From: Rhodospirillaceae bacterium
GTDB lineage: Bacteria > Pseudomonadota > Alphaproteobacteria > Dongiales > Dongiaceae
Direction: 5' to 3'
NCBI GenBank assembly: GCA_016712715.1
Contig: JADJQM010000002.1
Coordinates: forward strand, 992,001-1,056,000
DNA length: 64,000 nucleotides
The notes beneath the pieces were generated by a model. That model was not told the DNA's origin and made no database searches. It was given only the letters and a program-made list of their open reading frames with translations. The translations under genes and the position numbers were made by a program. This document shows positions 45,656 through 55,679 of this stretch, piece after piece (position 1 is the first letter of the stretch; every line of letters begins with the position of its first letter).

Positions 45656-45742
45656 CGATCTCCGCCAGTCTCGACAAATGAATCAATGTGCCGAGCATAA
45701 CAGGTTCAGTGCCGGGCCGCGCTTGTCTTGCGGCGGCGCGAT

Positions 45743-47173
45743 CTAGCGGGATCGGGTTTCCTTGATTTCCTGGACCGCGGCGGCCTGGCGCATGTTACCG
45801 CTGACATTGGCGCCGGCGTCTTTTCTGAGGCCGACAAAGAACAGGGCCGACACCAGCACGATGCCGCCGATGAGGAGATAGGCCGGCTGGAAATCCGACG
45901 CCTGCAAGGTCTCGCCCTGTCGCTGGGCGAGGGTGAGATGCAAGGCCAGCGCAGCCGTGCCTGCCCCGATGCTCAACGACAATTGCTGCATCATCGCCGA
46001 GAAGGTCGCGGCTCCGCTCATGGCGGTTTCCTGGATGTCGGCATAGGACAGGGCATTAAGGCCGGTGAATTGCAGCGAACGCAGGAATCCGCCGAAGAGC
46101 AGGGCTGCAAAGATGACTCCATGAGGCAGGCTCGGCGTGAACAGCGCATAGCCCATCATCACCAGACCACTGAGGATGGCATTGACGATCAGGACGCGGC
46201 GAAAGCCGAAGCTGCGCAGGACGAACTGGGTTGCCCCCTTCATCACGAGGGCCCCGGCGGCGCTGGCAAAGGTGAGCAGCCCGGAGGCGAACGCGCTGAG
46301 GCCGAAGCCAAGCTGCAGCATCAGCGGCAGCAGAACGGGCAGGGCGCCGATGCCGATGCGGAACACGCTGCCCCCCAGGATGGCGCGCCGGAATGTATTG
46401 ATCCGCAGCAGGCGCAGATTGACCACCGGTTCGGCCATGTCGCGTGACCGGATCCAATAGGTCACCAGGCACAGGATGCCGCCACTGGCGATCACAGCAA
46501 GGATCCAATTTGGCAGCGGGAAACGGCCCATCGCCTCGAAGGCAAAGACGAGGCTGGCAAGACCCAGTGCCGTCAGGAGATACCCGATCCAGTCCAGCTT
46601 CGGCGCCACCGGTGCCTTGATCTGCGGAATGTAGATGAGGCTGAGGATGATGCCGACGATGCCCACCGGAATGTTGAGCAGGAAGATCCAGCGCCAGGAA
46701 GAATAGGTGACGATGAAGCCGCCGATCGGCGGTCCCAGGACGGGTCCCAGCAGTGCGGGAATGGTGAGATAGGTCATCGCCTTGATCAATTCGCCTTTCG
46801 GCACGGCGCGCAGGATCACCAGGCGCCCGACCGGCACCATCATGGCGCCACCGAATCCTTGAAGAATTCGGGCGGCGACCAATTCCAGCAGCGAGTTGGC
46901 AGCAGCGCAGGCGATTGAGCCCGCCATGAACACGGCGATGGCGAGGCTGAACACGCGTCGGGCGCCGAAGCGATCCGCCATCCAGCCGCTTACCGGAATG
47001 AAGATCGAAAGGCTGAGCAGGTAGGAGGTGATGGCGAGATTGACCTTGAGCGGCTCGGCGCCGATATCCCGCGCGATATCGGGCAGCGCGGTCGCAATGA
47101 TCGTGGTGTCCAGATTCTCCATGAAGAGAGCGGCGGCCACGATCAGGGCCAAGGTGCGGTAGCTGGCTTGCAT
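45743..47173 (-). CDS. MFS transporter, DHA2 family (EmrB-like drug exporter)
   Basis: About 476 residues with fourteen predicted helices. Motif A-like GWMADRFGARRVF and motif D1-like LDTTIIATALPDIARDIG identify the DHA2 group. Exports drugs or toxic metabolites with proton exchange; substrate unknown. No EmrA-like membrane-fusion partner nearby. Start at 47173 preferred; 47206 is possible. Confidence 0.88.
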   Translation of the reverse strand: MQASYRTLALIVAAALFMENLDTTIIATALPDIARDIGAEPLKVNLAITSYLLSLSIFIPVSGWMADRFGARRVFSLAIAVFMAGSIACAAANSLLELVAARILQGFGGAMMVPVGRLVILRAVPKGELIKAMTYLTIPALLGPVLGPPIGGFIVTYSSWRWIFLLNIPVGIVGIILSLIYIPQIKAPVAPKLDWIGYLLTALGLASLVFAFEAMGRFPLPNWILAVIASGGILCLVTYWIRSRDMAEPVVNLRLLRINTFRRAILGGSVFRIGIGALPVLLPLMLQLGFGLSAFASGLLTFASAAGALVMKGATQFVLRSFGFRRVLIVNAILSGLVMMGYALFTPSLPHGVIFAALLFGGFLRSLQFTGLNALSYADIQETAMSGAATFSAMMQQLSLSIGAGTAALALHLTLAQRQGETLQASDFQPAYLLIGGIVLVSALFFVGLRKDAGANVSGNMRQAAAVQEIKETRSR

Positions 47174-47316
47174 AGGAGACTTCGTGCAGCGGCAGTACCC
47201 CAGCATAGGGAATGCCGCCGCCGGCCACTACGCCCGATCCGGGAACGCAGCTATGCGCCGCCGGCTTGGTCGCGCAGGAACCTCAATTCCATGGCCTGAA
47301 CGAGGGGTATTTCCCC

Positions 47317-48420
47317 TCAGACGTTGAACCTGAAGTTGAAGATATCGCCATCCTGGACGACATACTCCTTGCCTTCCTGGCGGAACTTTCCGGCTTCCTT
47401 GACACCCGCTTCACCGCCATAGGCGATGAAATCGTCACACGACATGGTCTCGGCGCGGATGAAGCCGCGCTCGAAATCGGTGTGGATGACGCCGGCTGCC
47501 TCCGGTGCCTTGGCACCGTGACGCACGGTCCAGGCGCGCGCTTCCTTGGGGCCGATGGTGAAGAAGGTGATGAGATCGAGGAGTTTGTAGCCGGCGCGGA
47601 TGACGCGGGTCAGACCGGTTTCCTCGAGACCCAAGGTCACCAGGAACTCCTGCTTCTCTTTCTCGTCGGTCAGCTGCGCCACTTCGGCCTCGATGGCGGC
47701 GGAAATGACGACGGTGGCCGCACCCTGGGCCTTCGCCATCACGGCGACCTTCTCCGACCAGGCATTGCCGGTGGCGGCTGAGCCCTCATCCACATTGCAG
47801 ACATAGAGCACGGGCTTGCCCGTCATCAGCTGCAACTGGCGGAACTGCACGCGCTGTTCCGGCGAGAGCGTCGGCAGCACGGTCCGCGCCGACTTGCCGG
47901 CGCGCAGCGCGTCGACCGCGGGGGTGAGGATGTCAGAGAGGGCCTTGGCTTCCTTGTCACCGCTCTTGGCTTTCTTATTGGCAGCATCCAGGCGCTTCTC
48001 GACGCTTTCCATATCGGCCAGCATCAACTCTGTCTCGACCGTCTCGGCATCGCGGATCGGATCGACCGATCCTTCGACATGGGTCACTTCGCCGTCGAAG
48101 CAGCGCAGCACATGGACGATGGCATCCACTTCGCGGATGTTGGCGAGGAACTTGTTGCCGAGGCCTTCGCCTTTGCTGGCGCCGCGCACCAGGCCGGCGA
48201 TGTCGACGAATTCCAGCTGGGTCGGGATGAGCTTGGCGGATTTTGCAATGACCGCACATTTCTCCAGCCGATCATCGGGCACCGAGACACGGCCGACATT
48301 GGGCTCGATCGTGCAGAACGGGTAATTCGCCGCCTGCGCCGCCGCGGTGGCCGTGAGCGCATTGAACAAGGTCGATTTGCCGACATTTGGCAGGCCGACG
48401 ATACCGCAATTGAAACCCAT
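47317..48420 (-). CDS. ychF: Redox-regulated ATPase YchF (Obg family)
   Basis: 367 residues. P-loop IVGLPNVGKST, switch FVDIAGLVRGASKGEGLGN, and C-terminal TGS-like domain (FFTIGPKEARAWTVRHG, FIRAETMSCDDFI). Hydrolyses ATP rather than GTP and associates with ribosomes. Lies downstream of pth and rplY on the same strand, a conserved order. Confidence 0.95.
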   Translation of the reverse strand: MGFNCGIVGLPNVGKSTLFNALTATAAAQAANYPFCTIEPNVGRVSVPDDRLEKCAVIAKSAKLIPTQLEFVDIAGLVRGASKGEGLGNKFLANIREVDAIVHVLRCFDGEVTHVEGSVDPIRDAETVETELMLADMESVEKRLDAANKKAKSGDKEAKALSDILTPAVDALRAGKSARTVLPTLSPEQRVQFRQLQLMTGKPVLYVCNVDEGSAATGNAWSEKVAVMAKAQGAATVVISAAIEAEVAQLTDEKEKQEFLVTLGLEETGLTRVIRAGYKLLDLITFFTIGPKEARAWTVRHGAKAPEAAGVIHTDFERGFIRAETMSCDDFIAYGGEAGVKEAGKFRQEGKEYVVQDGDIFNFRFNV

Positions 48421-48470
48421 GATCTTAATACCTTCTGTCTTGTTCGCTCTGCCCCGGGGCACCTCGTGAA

Positions 48471-48572
48471 CCCTCTCCCCTCGCGGGAGAGGGCAGGGTG
48501 AGGGGGCTCTTACAACCAGTCCGCTCTCTCCACCCCCTCACCCCGACCCTCTCCCGCGAGGGGAGAGGGGGA
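48471..48572. repeat. Paired palindromic GC-rich repeat (REP-like), copy pair 5
   Basis: Inverted copies at about 48471-48507 and 48532-48572 in the gap between pth and ychF, with CTCTTACAACCAGTCCGC as part of the spacer. Same core as the other copies. Confidence 0.85.
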
Positions 48573-48596
48573 GGAGGCAGGTCGGCAAGAGCTTGG

Positions 48597-49232
48597 TTAC
48601 TTCTTCTCTTCTTCGTCCGCCTTCGCCCGACGATCCGTCTTCAACGTCTCGTCTTTCGGCACCGGCGGATGCAAGGTCACGTTGACCTTGTTCATGAACT
48701 TGTTCTCATCCTGCGCAAACAGGATCGGCAGGTTGTCGGAACACACCTGGTTGATCTCTTCGACCAGCTTGCGTTCCTCTTTGCCGAAATCCATCAGCAC
48801 GAAATTCTTCACCAGCGACTTCACGCCGGGATGGCCGACGCCTAAGCGGATGCGCCAGTAATCGGGCCCGATATGGGCGTCGATCGAGCGGATGCCGTTA
48901 TGGCCGCCGGCCCCGCCGCCCCGCTTCACCTTCACCTTGCCGAGCGGCAGGTCGATTTCGTCATGTATGACGACGATATCGCCGGGCTCGATCTTGTAGA
49001 ACTGCATGGCCGCCTGCACGGCGCGGCCGGATTCGTTCATGAAGGTCGTGGGGCACAGGCAGATCGCTTTTTCGGAACCGACGTTCCCTTCGGCAACGGC
49101 ACCGTGGAACTTGGTCTTGATCGGCCCAAAAGAATAGCGGCGGACGATCGTGTCCACCGCCATGAAACCGATATTGTGCCGGTTGTCGGCGTAGCGGGGC
49201 CCGGGATTGCCCAATCCAACGATAAGGCGCAT
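48597..49232 (-). CDS. pth: Peptidyl-tRNA hydrolase
   Basis: 211 residues from the ATG at 49232 (MRLIVGLGNPGPRY). Catalytic N9 and H19 (RHNIGF) and the Asp in VIHDEIDLPLGK are visible, with KRGGGAGGHNGIRSI. Charged C-terminal extension (KTDRRAKADEEEKK) beyond the usual end. Confidence 0.95.
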   Translation of the reverse strand: MRLIVGLGNPGPRYADNRHNIGFMAVDTIVRRYSFGPIKTKFHGAVAEGNVGSEKAICLCPTTFMNESGRAVQAAMQFYKIEPGDIVVIHDEIDLPLGKVKVKRGGGAGGHNGIRSIDAHIGPDYWRIRLGVGHPGVKSLVKNFVLMDFGKEERKLVEEINQVCSDNLPILFAQDENKFMNKVNVTLHPPVPKDETLKTDRRAKADEEEKK

Positions 49233-49267
49233 CGCGGGCCCCACTTAAACCGACAATGATCGGCGTC

Positions 49268-49999
49268 TTACTTCTTCTTCGGAGCCGGAGCAGCCGCCTT
49301 GGCCGGAGCTGCAGCCGCACCACCCTTGGCCGGCGCTGCCGCAGCAGCACCCTTGGCCGGGGCCGCAGCCGCCGCACCAGCAGCGGGCGCCGCAGCGCCA
49401 GCAGCAGGCGTCGCTTCCGCATCGGCCTTCATGCCAGACGGCGCGCCGATGGTGACCAGCGTGAAATCGCGTTCACGAATGGTCGGCGTTGCACCTTCCG
49501 GCAGCTTCACGGCACTGATGTGGATGCTGCCACCGATATCGAGACCGGTCAGATCGACTTCCACCGACTGCGGGATATTATCCGGCGAGCAGATGAATTC
49601 GATCTCGTGACGCACCAGGTTGAGCACACCACCGCGCTTGATGCCCGGAGCGGCCGCTTCGTTGCGGACCACGACCGGCACGTTCACGTGGATCTTGGTG
49701 TCCTTGTTCACGCGCTGGAAATCGACATGCAGCGTGCGGTCGGTGACGACGTCGAATTGGACGTCGCGCGGCAGGACGCGATGCTTCTTGCCGTCGAGTT
49801 CGACGTCGAGCAGAGTGGCGAAGAAAGCCTTTTTGTGGATCAGCTTGTCGATCGACTTGGGGTCGAGCGAAATCAGGGTAGCTTCCTTCTTGTCGCCATA
49901 GATAACGGCGGGCACACGACCGGCACGACGGGTTGCACGGGCGGCCCCCTTCCCGGCGCGGTCGCGAGCTTCCGCGCTTACAGATTCAACTGCGGACAT
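49268..49999 (-). CDS. rplY: 50S ribosomal protein L25/general stress protein Ctc with Ala/Pro-rich tail
   Basis: 243 residues. L25 domain (AKGKGAAR-like AGKGAARATRRAGRVPAVIYG) binding 5S rRNA, then the CTC beta domain. The last 45 or so residues are a low-complexity Ala/Pro/Gly/Lys tail (repeating APAKGAAAA) ending in PKKK, longer than in most relatives. Upstream of pth. Confidence 0.94.
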   Translation of the reverse strand: MSAVESVSAEARDRAGKGAARATRRAGRVPAVIYGDKKEATLISLDPKSIDKLIHKKAFFATLLDVELDGKKHRVLPRDVQFDVVTDRTLHVDFQRVNKDTKIHVNVPVVVRNEAAAPGIKRGGVLNLVRHEIEFICSPDNIPQSVEVDLTGLDIGGSIHISAVKLPEGATPTIRERDFTLVTIGAPSGMKADAEATPAAGAAAPAAGAAAAAPAKGAAAAAPAKGGAAAAPAKAAAPAPKKK

Positions 50000-50096
50000 T
50001 GCTGTCTCCTATTTCGCAGTTCCGACACCCGGACCATCCGGGCCTCGACCGATCGACCTCCAGGGGTGCCGATCGGATTACAGTCTCGTGTCCTCT

Positions 50097-51031
<935 letters not shown>

Positions 51032-51352
51032 CTTGTGCCGTCTCTGTCCCGCTAAAGGACGGCCCGCTCGCTCCTTGCGAAAACCGGCCGTTCTACCCAT
51101 CTCCAGCTCTCGTCGGATGATTCCCCTCGACCGGCGGCATGGCTGGCCAAGACAAAAAATCCCCTCCCCTAAGCCGCTTTATCCTGGTTGCGGGGGGTCG
51201 AAAGGCGCGCGGAATGTATCAGCGGGTCGAAAACCAGTAAAGCGCGGCGTGTGCGCTGCGACGGAATTGTTATCTATTTGATAAATAATGATTAAATATG
51301 GATTCTGCAACCTCGCCGACCAGGCTGGTCGAGGATTCGGTCATGAGCTGCC
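51032..51352. other. Intergenic region upstream of prs
   Basis: 321 bp, mostly GC-rich with an AT-rich patch at about 51265-51300 that contains TTATCTATTTGATAA (51270-51284, 5-bp dyad). The patch may carry the prs promoter on the minus strand, but no clear hexamer pair is visible. No ORF or RNA gene recognised. Confidence 0.4.
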
Positions 51353-51421
51353 TCACAGCACCACGATAATCATGAGCAGGGCCACCATCAGGCCGGCCGT
51401 GACAACCATGAAATAGGGCAT
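51353..51421 (-). CDS. Putative 22-residue single-helix membrane protein
   Basis: A tiny ORF, ATG at 51421, encoding 22 residues that begin MPYFMVVTAGLMVALLM and end in IIVVL, which would form one membrane helix with almost no soluble part. AGAGAG lies 7-12 bases before the start. It stands alone in a 587-bp gap. Composition fits a small membrane peptide (as with subunit-like or stress peptides), but nothing else supports expression. Confidence 0.4.
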   Translation of the reverse strand: MPYFMVVTAGLMVALLMIIVVL

Positions 51422-51618
51422 CGATAACTCTCTCTGTGCCGGCGAAGATGGTTTCGACTTAACGCGGCCGCGGCTTCGGGGCAAGGGCGGCGGGCCGCCT
51501 CACAAGACCCAATTGTTGCCGCAGCATTGCCACAACTGGCGGGCATCATATCCCTTGTTGCCGCTCTCGGACCGGCTTAGCTTGTCTACTCCTAATACAA
51601 GATAATATTGGAGCAGAA
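51422..51618. other. Intergenic region upstream of the EF-hand protein gene
   Basis: 197 bp between the tiny ORF and the EF-hand gene. GGAGCAG at 51610-51616 is the ribosome site of the latter. GATAATATT at 51601-51609 is AT-rich but too close to the ATG to be a normal -10 unless the transcript is leaderless. Confidence 0.4.
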
Positions 51619-53244
51619 ATGAATTTTAGTCGCTTTTGCACGATTTGCGCGCTATTCATCGGAACGACGGTCATCTTGCCGATCCGGGCCACTGCCCAGC
51701 AAGAACCTGCCATTGATCCACGGCTGCAAAAGATGTCGCCTGAGATGATCAACCGCCTGGCCGGCGCGGAGACGGTCGAGGACTTTACGGCTGCTGTGAG
51801 CAAATCCTTCCGCGCGGTCGCCGGGCGTGATGGCACCCTCAGCAAAGAGGATGTCGCCGACCGGAATGCGGCCGAGGATGCAAGGCGGCGCAGCGAGATC
51901 ATCGGCAAATTGCTGGACAACGATCTCAGCGGCGACGGTCTCCTCACCCGCGACGAGGTGGTGCGCGCTGTCGCCATGCGCCGAGGGGCACGCGAGGGCG
52001 ATACGGCCGCTGTGCAGAAGGCCGAAGAAAAGGCCGTCCGCAGAATCATGCATGCGGATGGCGATGGCGACGGCACGATCTCCTTTGCCGAAATGCTGGT
52101 TGAGGCGGGAAATTCGGTCGACATGCGCATGGAAGGCCGCGAGACGGCACGGGCCGACGCCTTGATGGAATTTGATTCGAACACCGACGGCATTGTGACG
52201 CTGCAGGAAGTGCGTGCGGGCGCCCCCAAGATATTCGCAATGGTCGATCTTGACGGCGATGCTTTGCTGAGCGAGACGGAGCGCGCCGCCTTTCAACGCC
52301 AGGCGCAGCAGATCAGGGCGCGTCAATTTGAAGAAGCGGCGATGTCAGGCTGCGACTTTATCCGGCCGACACCGGAGCAGCAGATTGCCGTTTTGGCGGT
52401 TGGTCGCGGCCTGGATATCCCGCGCGTCAGTCTGGCGGGGCTTGCCGAAACAACCTGGTCCGCGGCGTTGACGATCGAAGCCGGTACCAAACCCTTATGG
52501 CTTCTGGTCAGTGCCGACGATCCCATGCTGTGGCGTCTTGAGGGCGCCACCGATAGGGTCGCCCGGTTGGTGGTTGTGCCTGGTCAACGCGATGATCTCC
52601 CGGCAGCCGGTGTCATCGGCCTTGCGCCGGAGAAAATTGAGTTCGTCAGTTCCAGCAAGTGCCAGTTGCAGGCAGTCCTCGGTGAAAATCGGCAGAGAAT
52701 GCCGGAAACCCTGACGCGCCTTCTTGGCCGGGCACCTGACAGCGCGGTCTCAGTCGGCACGTTTCTCGCCGCGAGCTTGCCTACCGGCGAACTTGTCAAG
52801 AAACAACCACCGACGCTGGAGACGGCCAACAACATTCCGTTGGACAGCTGGCAGAAGGCGCAGGGCTTCGGCACCGCGCGGATCATCGAGGTCGATCCAA
52901 CGCAGGTGACGGCAACCAGTGCCGTCGAGGCTTATGATGTCCTGCCGCAGGAGAGCGGCATCGTGCAGCTTGTGAAAGAGGGCCGCATCGTAGCCCGGCC
53001 TCTCAAATCCTTTGTCGCGCCGGATAACACGCCGCTGCAGATGGCCACTCAGTATCGGGGTTATCTGTTCGAGATCGTCAAGCCGATCCCGCACTTTCCG
53101 GCAGGCCTGACGGGCTCGCATGCAGTGACCTTCGTTCTCGCCAAGGGCGTGCCGATGCCTGCCGGCGATCCCGGCCTTTCCTGCATATTGGACGGCGCCA
53201 CCGGTAAACCGCTTAATCGTTCGCCCATCTGCCGCCGCGATTGA
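51619..53244 (+). CDS. Secreted EF-hand protein with unrecognised C-terminal domain
   Basis: 541 residues with a signal peptide (CALFIGTTVILPIRATAQQ). Between about residues 105 and 220 are four EF-hand-like loops: DNDLSGDGLLTRDE, DGDGDGTISFAE, DSNTDGIVTLQE and DLDGDALLSE, so calcium binding in the periplasm is likely. The remaining 300 or so residues (from CDFIRPTPEQQIAVLAVG) have no family I recognise. They include a GRIVARPLKSFVAPDNTPLQ segment and several Cys that may form disulfides. Function unknown. Confidence 0.82.
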   Translation: MNFSRFCTICALFIGTTVILPIRATAQQEPAIDPRLQKMSPEMINRLAGAETVEDFTAAVSKSFRAVAGRDGTLSKEDVADRNAAEDARRRSEIIGKLLDNDLSGDGLLTRDEVVRAVAMRRGAREGDTAAVQKAEEKAVRRIMHADGDGDGTISFAEMLVEAGNSVDMRMEGRETARADALMEFDSNTDGIVTLQEVRAGAPKIFAMVDLDGDALLSETERAAFQRQAQQIRARQFEEAAMSGCDFIRPTPEQQIAVLAVGRGLDIPRVSLAGLAETTWSAALTIEAGTKPLWLLVSADDPMLWRLEGATDRVARLVVVPGQRDDLPAAGVIGLAPEKIEFVSSSKCQLQAVLGENRQRMPETLTRLLGRAPDSAVSVGTFLAASLPTGELVKKQPPTLETANNIPLDSWQKAQGFGTARIIEVDPTQVTATSAVEAYDVLPQESGIVQLVKEGRIVARPLKSFVAPDNTPLQMATQYRGYLFEIVKPIPHFPAGLTGSHAVTFVLAKGVPMPAGDPGLSCILDGATGKPLNRSPICRRD

Positions 53245-53293
53245 GACAGCGCCTAGACAGTTAAAGAGCCGCAGGGCCCGGGTGAGGTGCCGC

Positions 53294-54445
53294 CTAGCGC
53301 GTGACGAGGTCCGTCGATCGTTGCGACAGCACGCGGCAACCGGTCTCGGTCACCACCACGGTCTGGCCCGATGTCATGGCAAGTCCGCTTTCCGAATCAA
53401 AGATGATGAGGTGGATGAAGAACACCTGATTGGGTGCCGCCGGCTCAGGGTTGCCGTGATAGAACATCGGCCAGTCCATCCAGTTGGGCGCATAGGTTGT
53501 GCCAAGGGAGTAACCGGTGGCGTTCATGCGGTGCTTCTCGTAGCCGGCGGCATCAAGGACGCGGGCATGGGCGTCAAACACCTCGCCAATCGGACGGCCC
53601 GGTTTCAACGCCGCCTTGCAGGCTTCAAGCGCATCCACTGCGACTTTATGCATCTCGATCTGACGTGGCGGCACCTTGCCCACGGGAATCGTACGCATCA
53701 GCGCCGAATGGTAGTGGCGGAACACCCCGGCAAATTCGAGCGTCAACTGGTCCTGGGGATCGAGGATGCGGCGGCCAGAGTGGTATCGGCACAGCAAGGC
53801 TTCTGGCCCGGAGCCGATGATGAATTCATTGGCCGGGTCGTCGCCGTCATTGCGGATGATGATGCTCTGCATGGCGGCCAGGATATCGGCTTCTGACACG
53901 CCGGGCGCCGTCAGGCGATGCGCCTCATCCAGTGCCAGATCCGCAAGATGTGCGGCCTGTTCCACATAGCGTAGTTCCGATGCCGATTTGACCAGGCGCT
54001 GCCGCGAAACCAGATCACTCGCATCGACCAGCGTCGCGAAGCCGTCAAAGGCTGCCTGGACCCGCATGCCATTGCGCGCCGTGAGCCCATAGGAATCCCA
54101 TTCGACGCCGAACTTCTTGCCCGACAACCCCAACGCCTTCAACATGTCGCGCAACTCCGCCGCCGGATTCGCGTCCGGTCCGTCAACCCAGATCCGGATA
54201 TCGGCGATGTCGGATGTTAGCTGCGCCTGCCGCAAGTCGGGTGCGCGGGTCAGCAAAAAGATCCGGCCATCGGCACCGAGATAGAGGCATTGGAAGAACA
54301 CATAGCCGAACGTGTCGTAGCCGGTCAGGTAATACATGCTCTCTTGCCGGAACATCAGCAGGCCGTCGAGGCCGCGCTTTTCCATCGCAACAATGGAATT
54401 ACGGCGGCGGTCGGCAAGCTCGTCGCGGGTGAAATGCAGCGGCAT
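53294..54445 (-). CDS. M24-fold hydrolase lacking the usual metal ligands (ectoine hydrolase/creatinase-like)
   Basis: 383 residues from the ATG at 54445, preceded by GGAGGGG six bases upstream. N-terminal creatinase-type domain and C-terminal pita-bread domain. By eye the five M24 metal ligands are mostly replaced: E237 and A248 where two Asp are usual (LEFAGVFRHYHSALMRT), Y312 for the His (GYSLG), and Q361 near the last Glu. Metal-free members of this fold include creatinase and the ectoine hydrolase EutD/DoeA, which uses a Glu; E237 could be that residue. No other ectoine or creatine genes are adjacent, so the substrate stays open. Confidence 0.8.
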   Translation of the reverse strand: MPLHFTRDELADRRRNSIVAMEKRGLDGLLMFRQESMYYLTGYDTFGYVFFQCLYLGADGRIFLLTRAPDLRQAQLTSDIADIRIWVDGPDANPAAELRDMLKALGLSGKKFGVEWDSYGLTARNGMRVQAAFDGFATLVDASDLVSRQRLVKSASELRYVEQAAHLADLALDEAHRLTAPGVSEADILAAMQSIIIRNDGDDPANEFIIGSGPEALLCRYHSGRRILDPQDQLTLEFAGVFRHYHSALMRTIPVGKVPPRQIEMHKVAVDALEACKAALKPGRPIGEVFDAHARVLDAAGYEKHRMNATGYSLGTTYAPNWMDWPMFYHGNPEPAAPNQVFFIHLIIFDSESGLAMTSGQTVVVTETGCRVLSQRSTDLVTR

Positions 54446-54530
54446 GATGGTCCCCTCCGGCAATGGTTGGTCTGCCAAGAGGTTTAGTTGGCTGTGCCGG
54501 CCGCGGCAAGTGGCCTCGCCGCAAGGCAGC

Positions 54531-54764
54531 CTAAATGCGCCAGAATGGCTTCAAGGCTTCCGCCACCGCATCCCGGCGCGTAAGGCCGATATCCTTGAGC
54601 TGGCTGTCGCTCAGGGATGCCAGGTCCCGGCGCTGCCGCGCGCGTTCGTGGCAGCCAATCACCCAAGCCGAAATTGCCACAAAGGTCGAAAGATCATTCT
54701 CTGTCCGCAGCGCGGACTGCTTGGAACCCGTGATGAATTTCATGAACATGCTGCGCCTCGCCAT
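54531..54764 (-). CDS. DUF1127 domain-containing protein
   Basis: 77 residues from the ATG at 54764, chosen because AGGGGGTGAG lies six bases upstream. The C-terminal YjiS-like/DUF1127 motif is visible as RRDLASLSDSQLKDIGLTRRDA. Small Arg-rich DUF1127 proteins influence RNA turnover and phosphate or carbon metabolism in some alphaproteobacteria. Divergent to the ArsR-type regulator. Confidence 0.85.
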   Translation of the reverse strand: MARRSMFMKFITGSKQSALRTENDLSTFVAISAWVIGCHERARQRRDLASLSDSQLKDIGLTRRDAVAEALKPFWRI

Positions 54765-54884
54765 CTGTCTCTCACCCCCTGGCAAGGATGAGCGCCAAGC
54801 GCTGTGCTGTCTAAGCGGAACGCTTCGCTGGCGGACGAAGCATTCGCCCTTGTTGTGGGCTCAGCTGGTTTTTATGATGACCTC

Positions 54885-55580
54885 ATGACACAGGGATCGA
54901 GTTTGGCGGAAGTGACCGCCCTCATCGGCGATCCGGCGCGGGCCAACATGCTCGCTGCCCTGATGGATGGTCGTGCCTTGACCGCGAGCGAACTCGCCTA
55001 TGTGGCGGGAATCGGGGCCTCAACGGCCAGCGCGCATCTCGCCAAGCTCCAGGATGCCAACTTGCTCTCGGTGGTGAAACAGGGGCGACATCGCTATTTC
55101 CGTCTGGCGTCGCCCCTGGTCAGCCGAATGCTGGAAGGGATCATGACATTCGCAGCGATCGGGTCGCCGCCGCGCTACCGGCCGCGCACCACCAATGACA
55201 TGGCCATGCGTCTCGCCCGCACCTGCTATGACCATCTTGCCGGTCGCCTCGGCGTGGCGCTGGCGGATGCATTGGTCGCCCGCGGTCATGTCGTGCTGGG
55301 CGACGATGCCGGCGAACTGACCGCGGCGGGCGTTCTTGCCCTCAACGGGCTTGGCATTGCCAAGGATACCCTGCAGCACAGCCCTAAACGCGTCTTTTGC
55401 CGGCCTTGTCTTGACTGGAGCGAACGGCGGCCACATCTGGCCGGGGCCATCGGGGCCGCCTTGGCCAGGCATTGCTTCGACAATCATTGGATCGAGCATA
55501 TCCGTGACAGTCGCGCGGTCAGAATCACCGCCGCCGGCCGCACTGGTCTGCGCGCCGCCTTCGGCATCGAGCTTGCCTGA
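54885..55580 (+). CDS. ArsR-family winged-helix transcriptional regulator
   Basis: 231 residues from the ATG at 54885. HTH region IGDPARANMLAALMDGRALTASELAYVAGIGASTASAHLAKL and the wing VVKQGRHRYFRL are typical, cut here into family-wide motifs. The long C-terminal part (CRPCLDWSERRPHLAGAIG) belongs to a subgroup of larger ArsR proteins whose signal is unknown. An in-frame start at 54804 is less likely. Confidence 0.87.
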   Translation: MTQGSSLAEVTALIGDPARANMLAALMDGRALTASELAYVAGIGASTASAHLAKLQDANLLSVVKQGRHRYFRLASPLVSRMLEGIMTFAAIGSPPRYRPRTTNDMAMRLARTCYDHLAGRLGVALADALVARGHVVLGDDAGELTAAGVLALNGLGIAKDTLQHSPKRVFCRPCLDWSERRPHLAGAIGAALARHCFDNHWIEHIRDSRAVRITAAGRTGLRAAFGIELA

Positions 55581-55679
55581 ATTCGTCACTGAAATGTCGC
55601 CGGCGGATATCCCGGCATCGACCTTGTGAGTCGCCATTCATCCGGGCTAGAAAGAAGCCCCTTTTGTGGAGGCTGTTTC

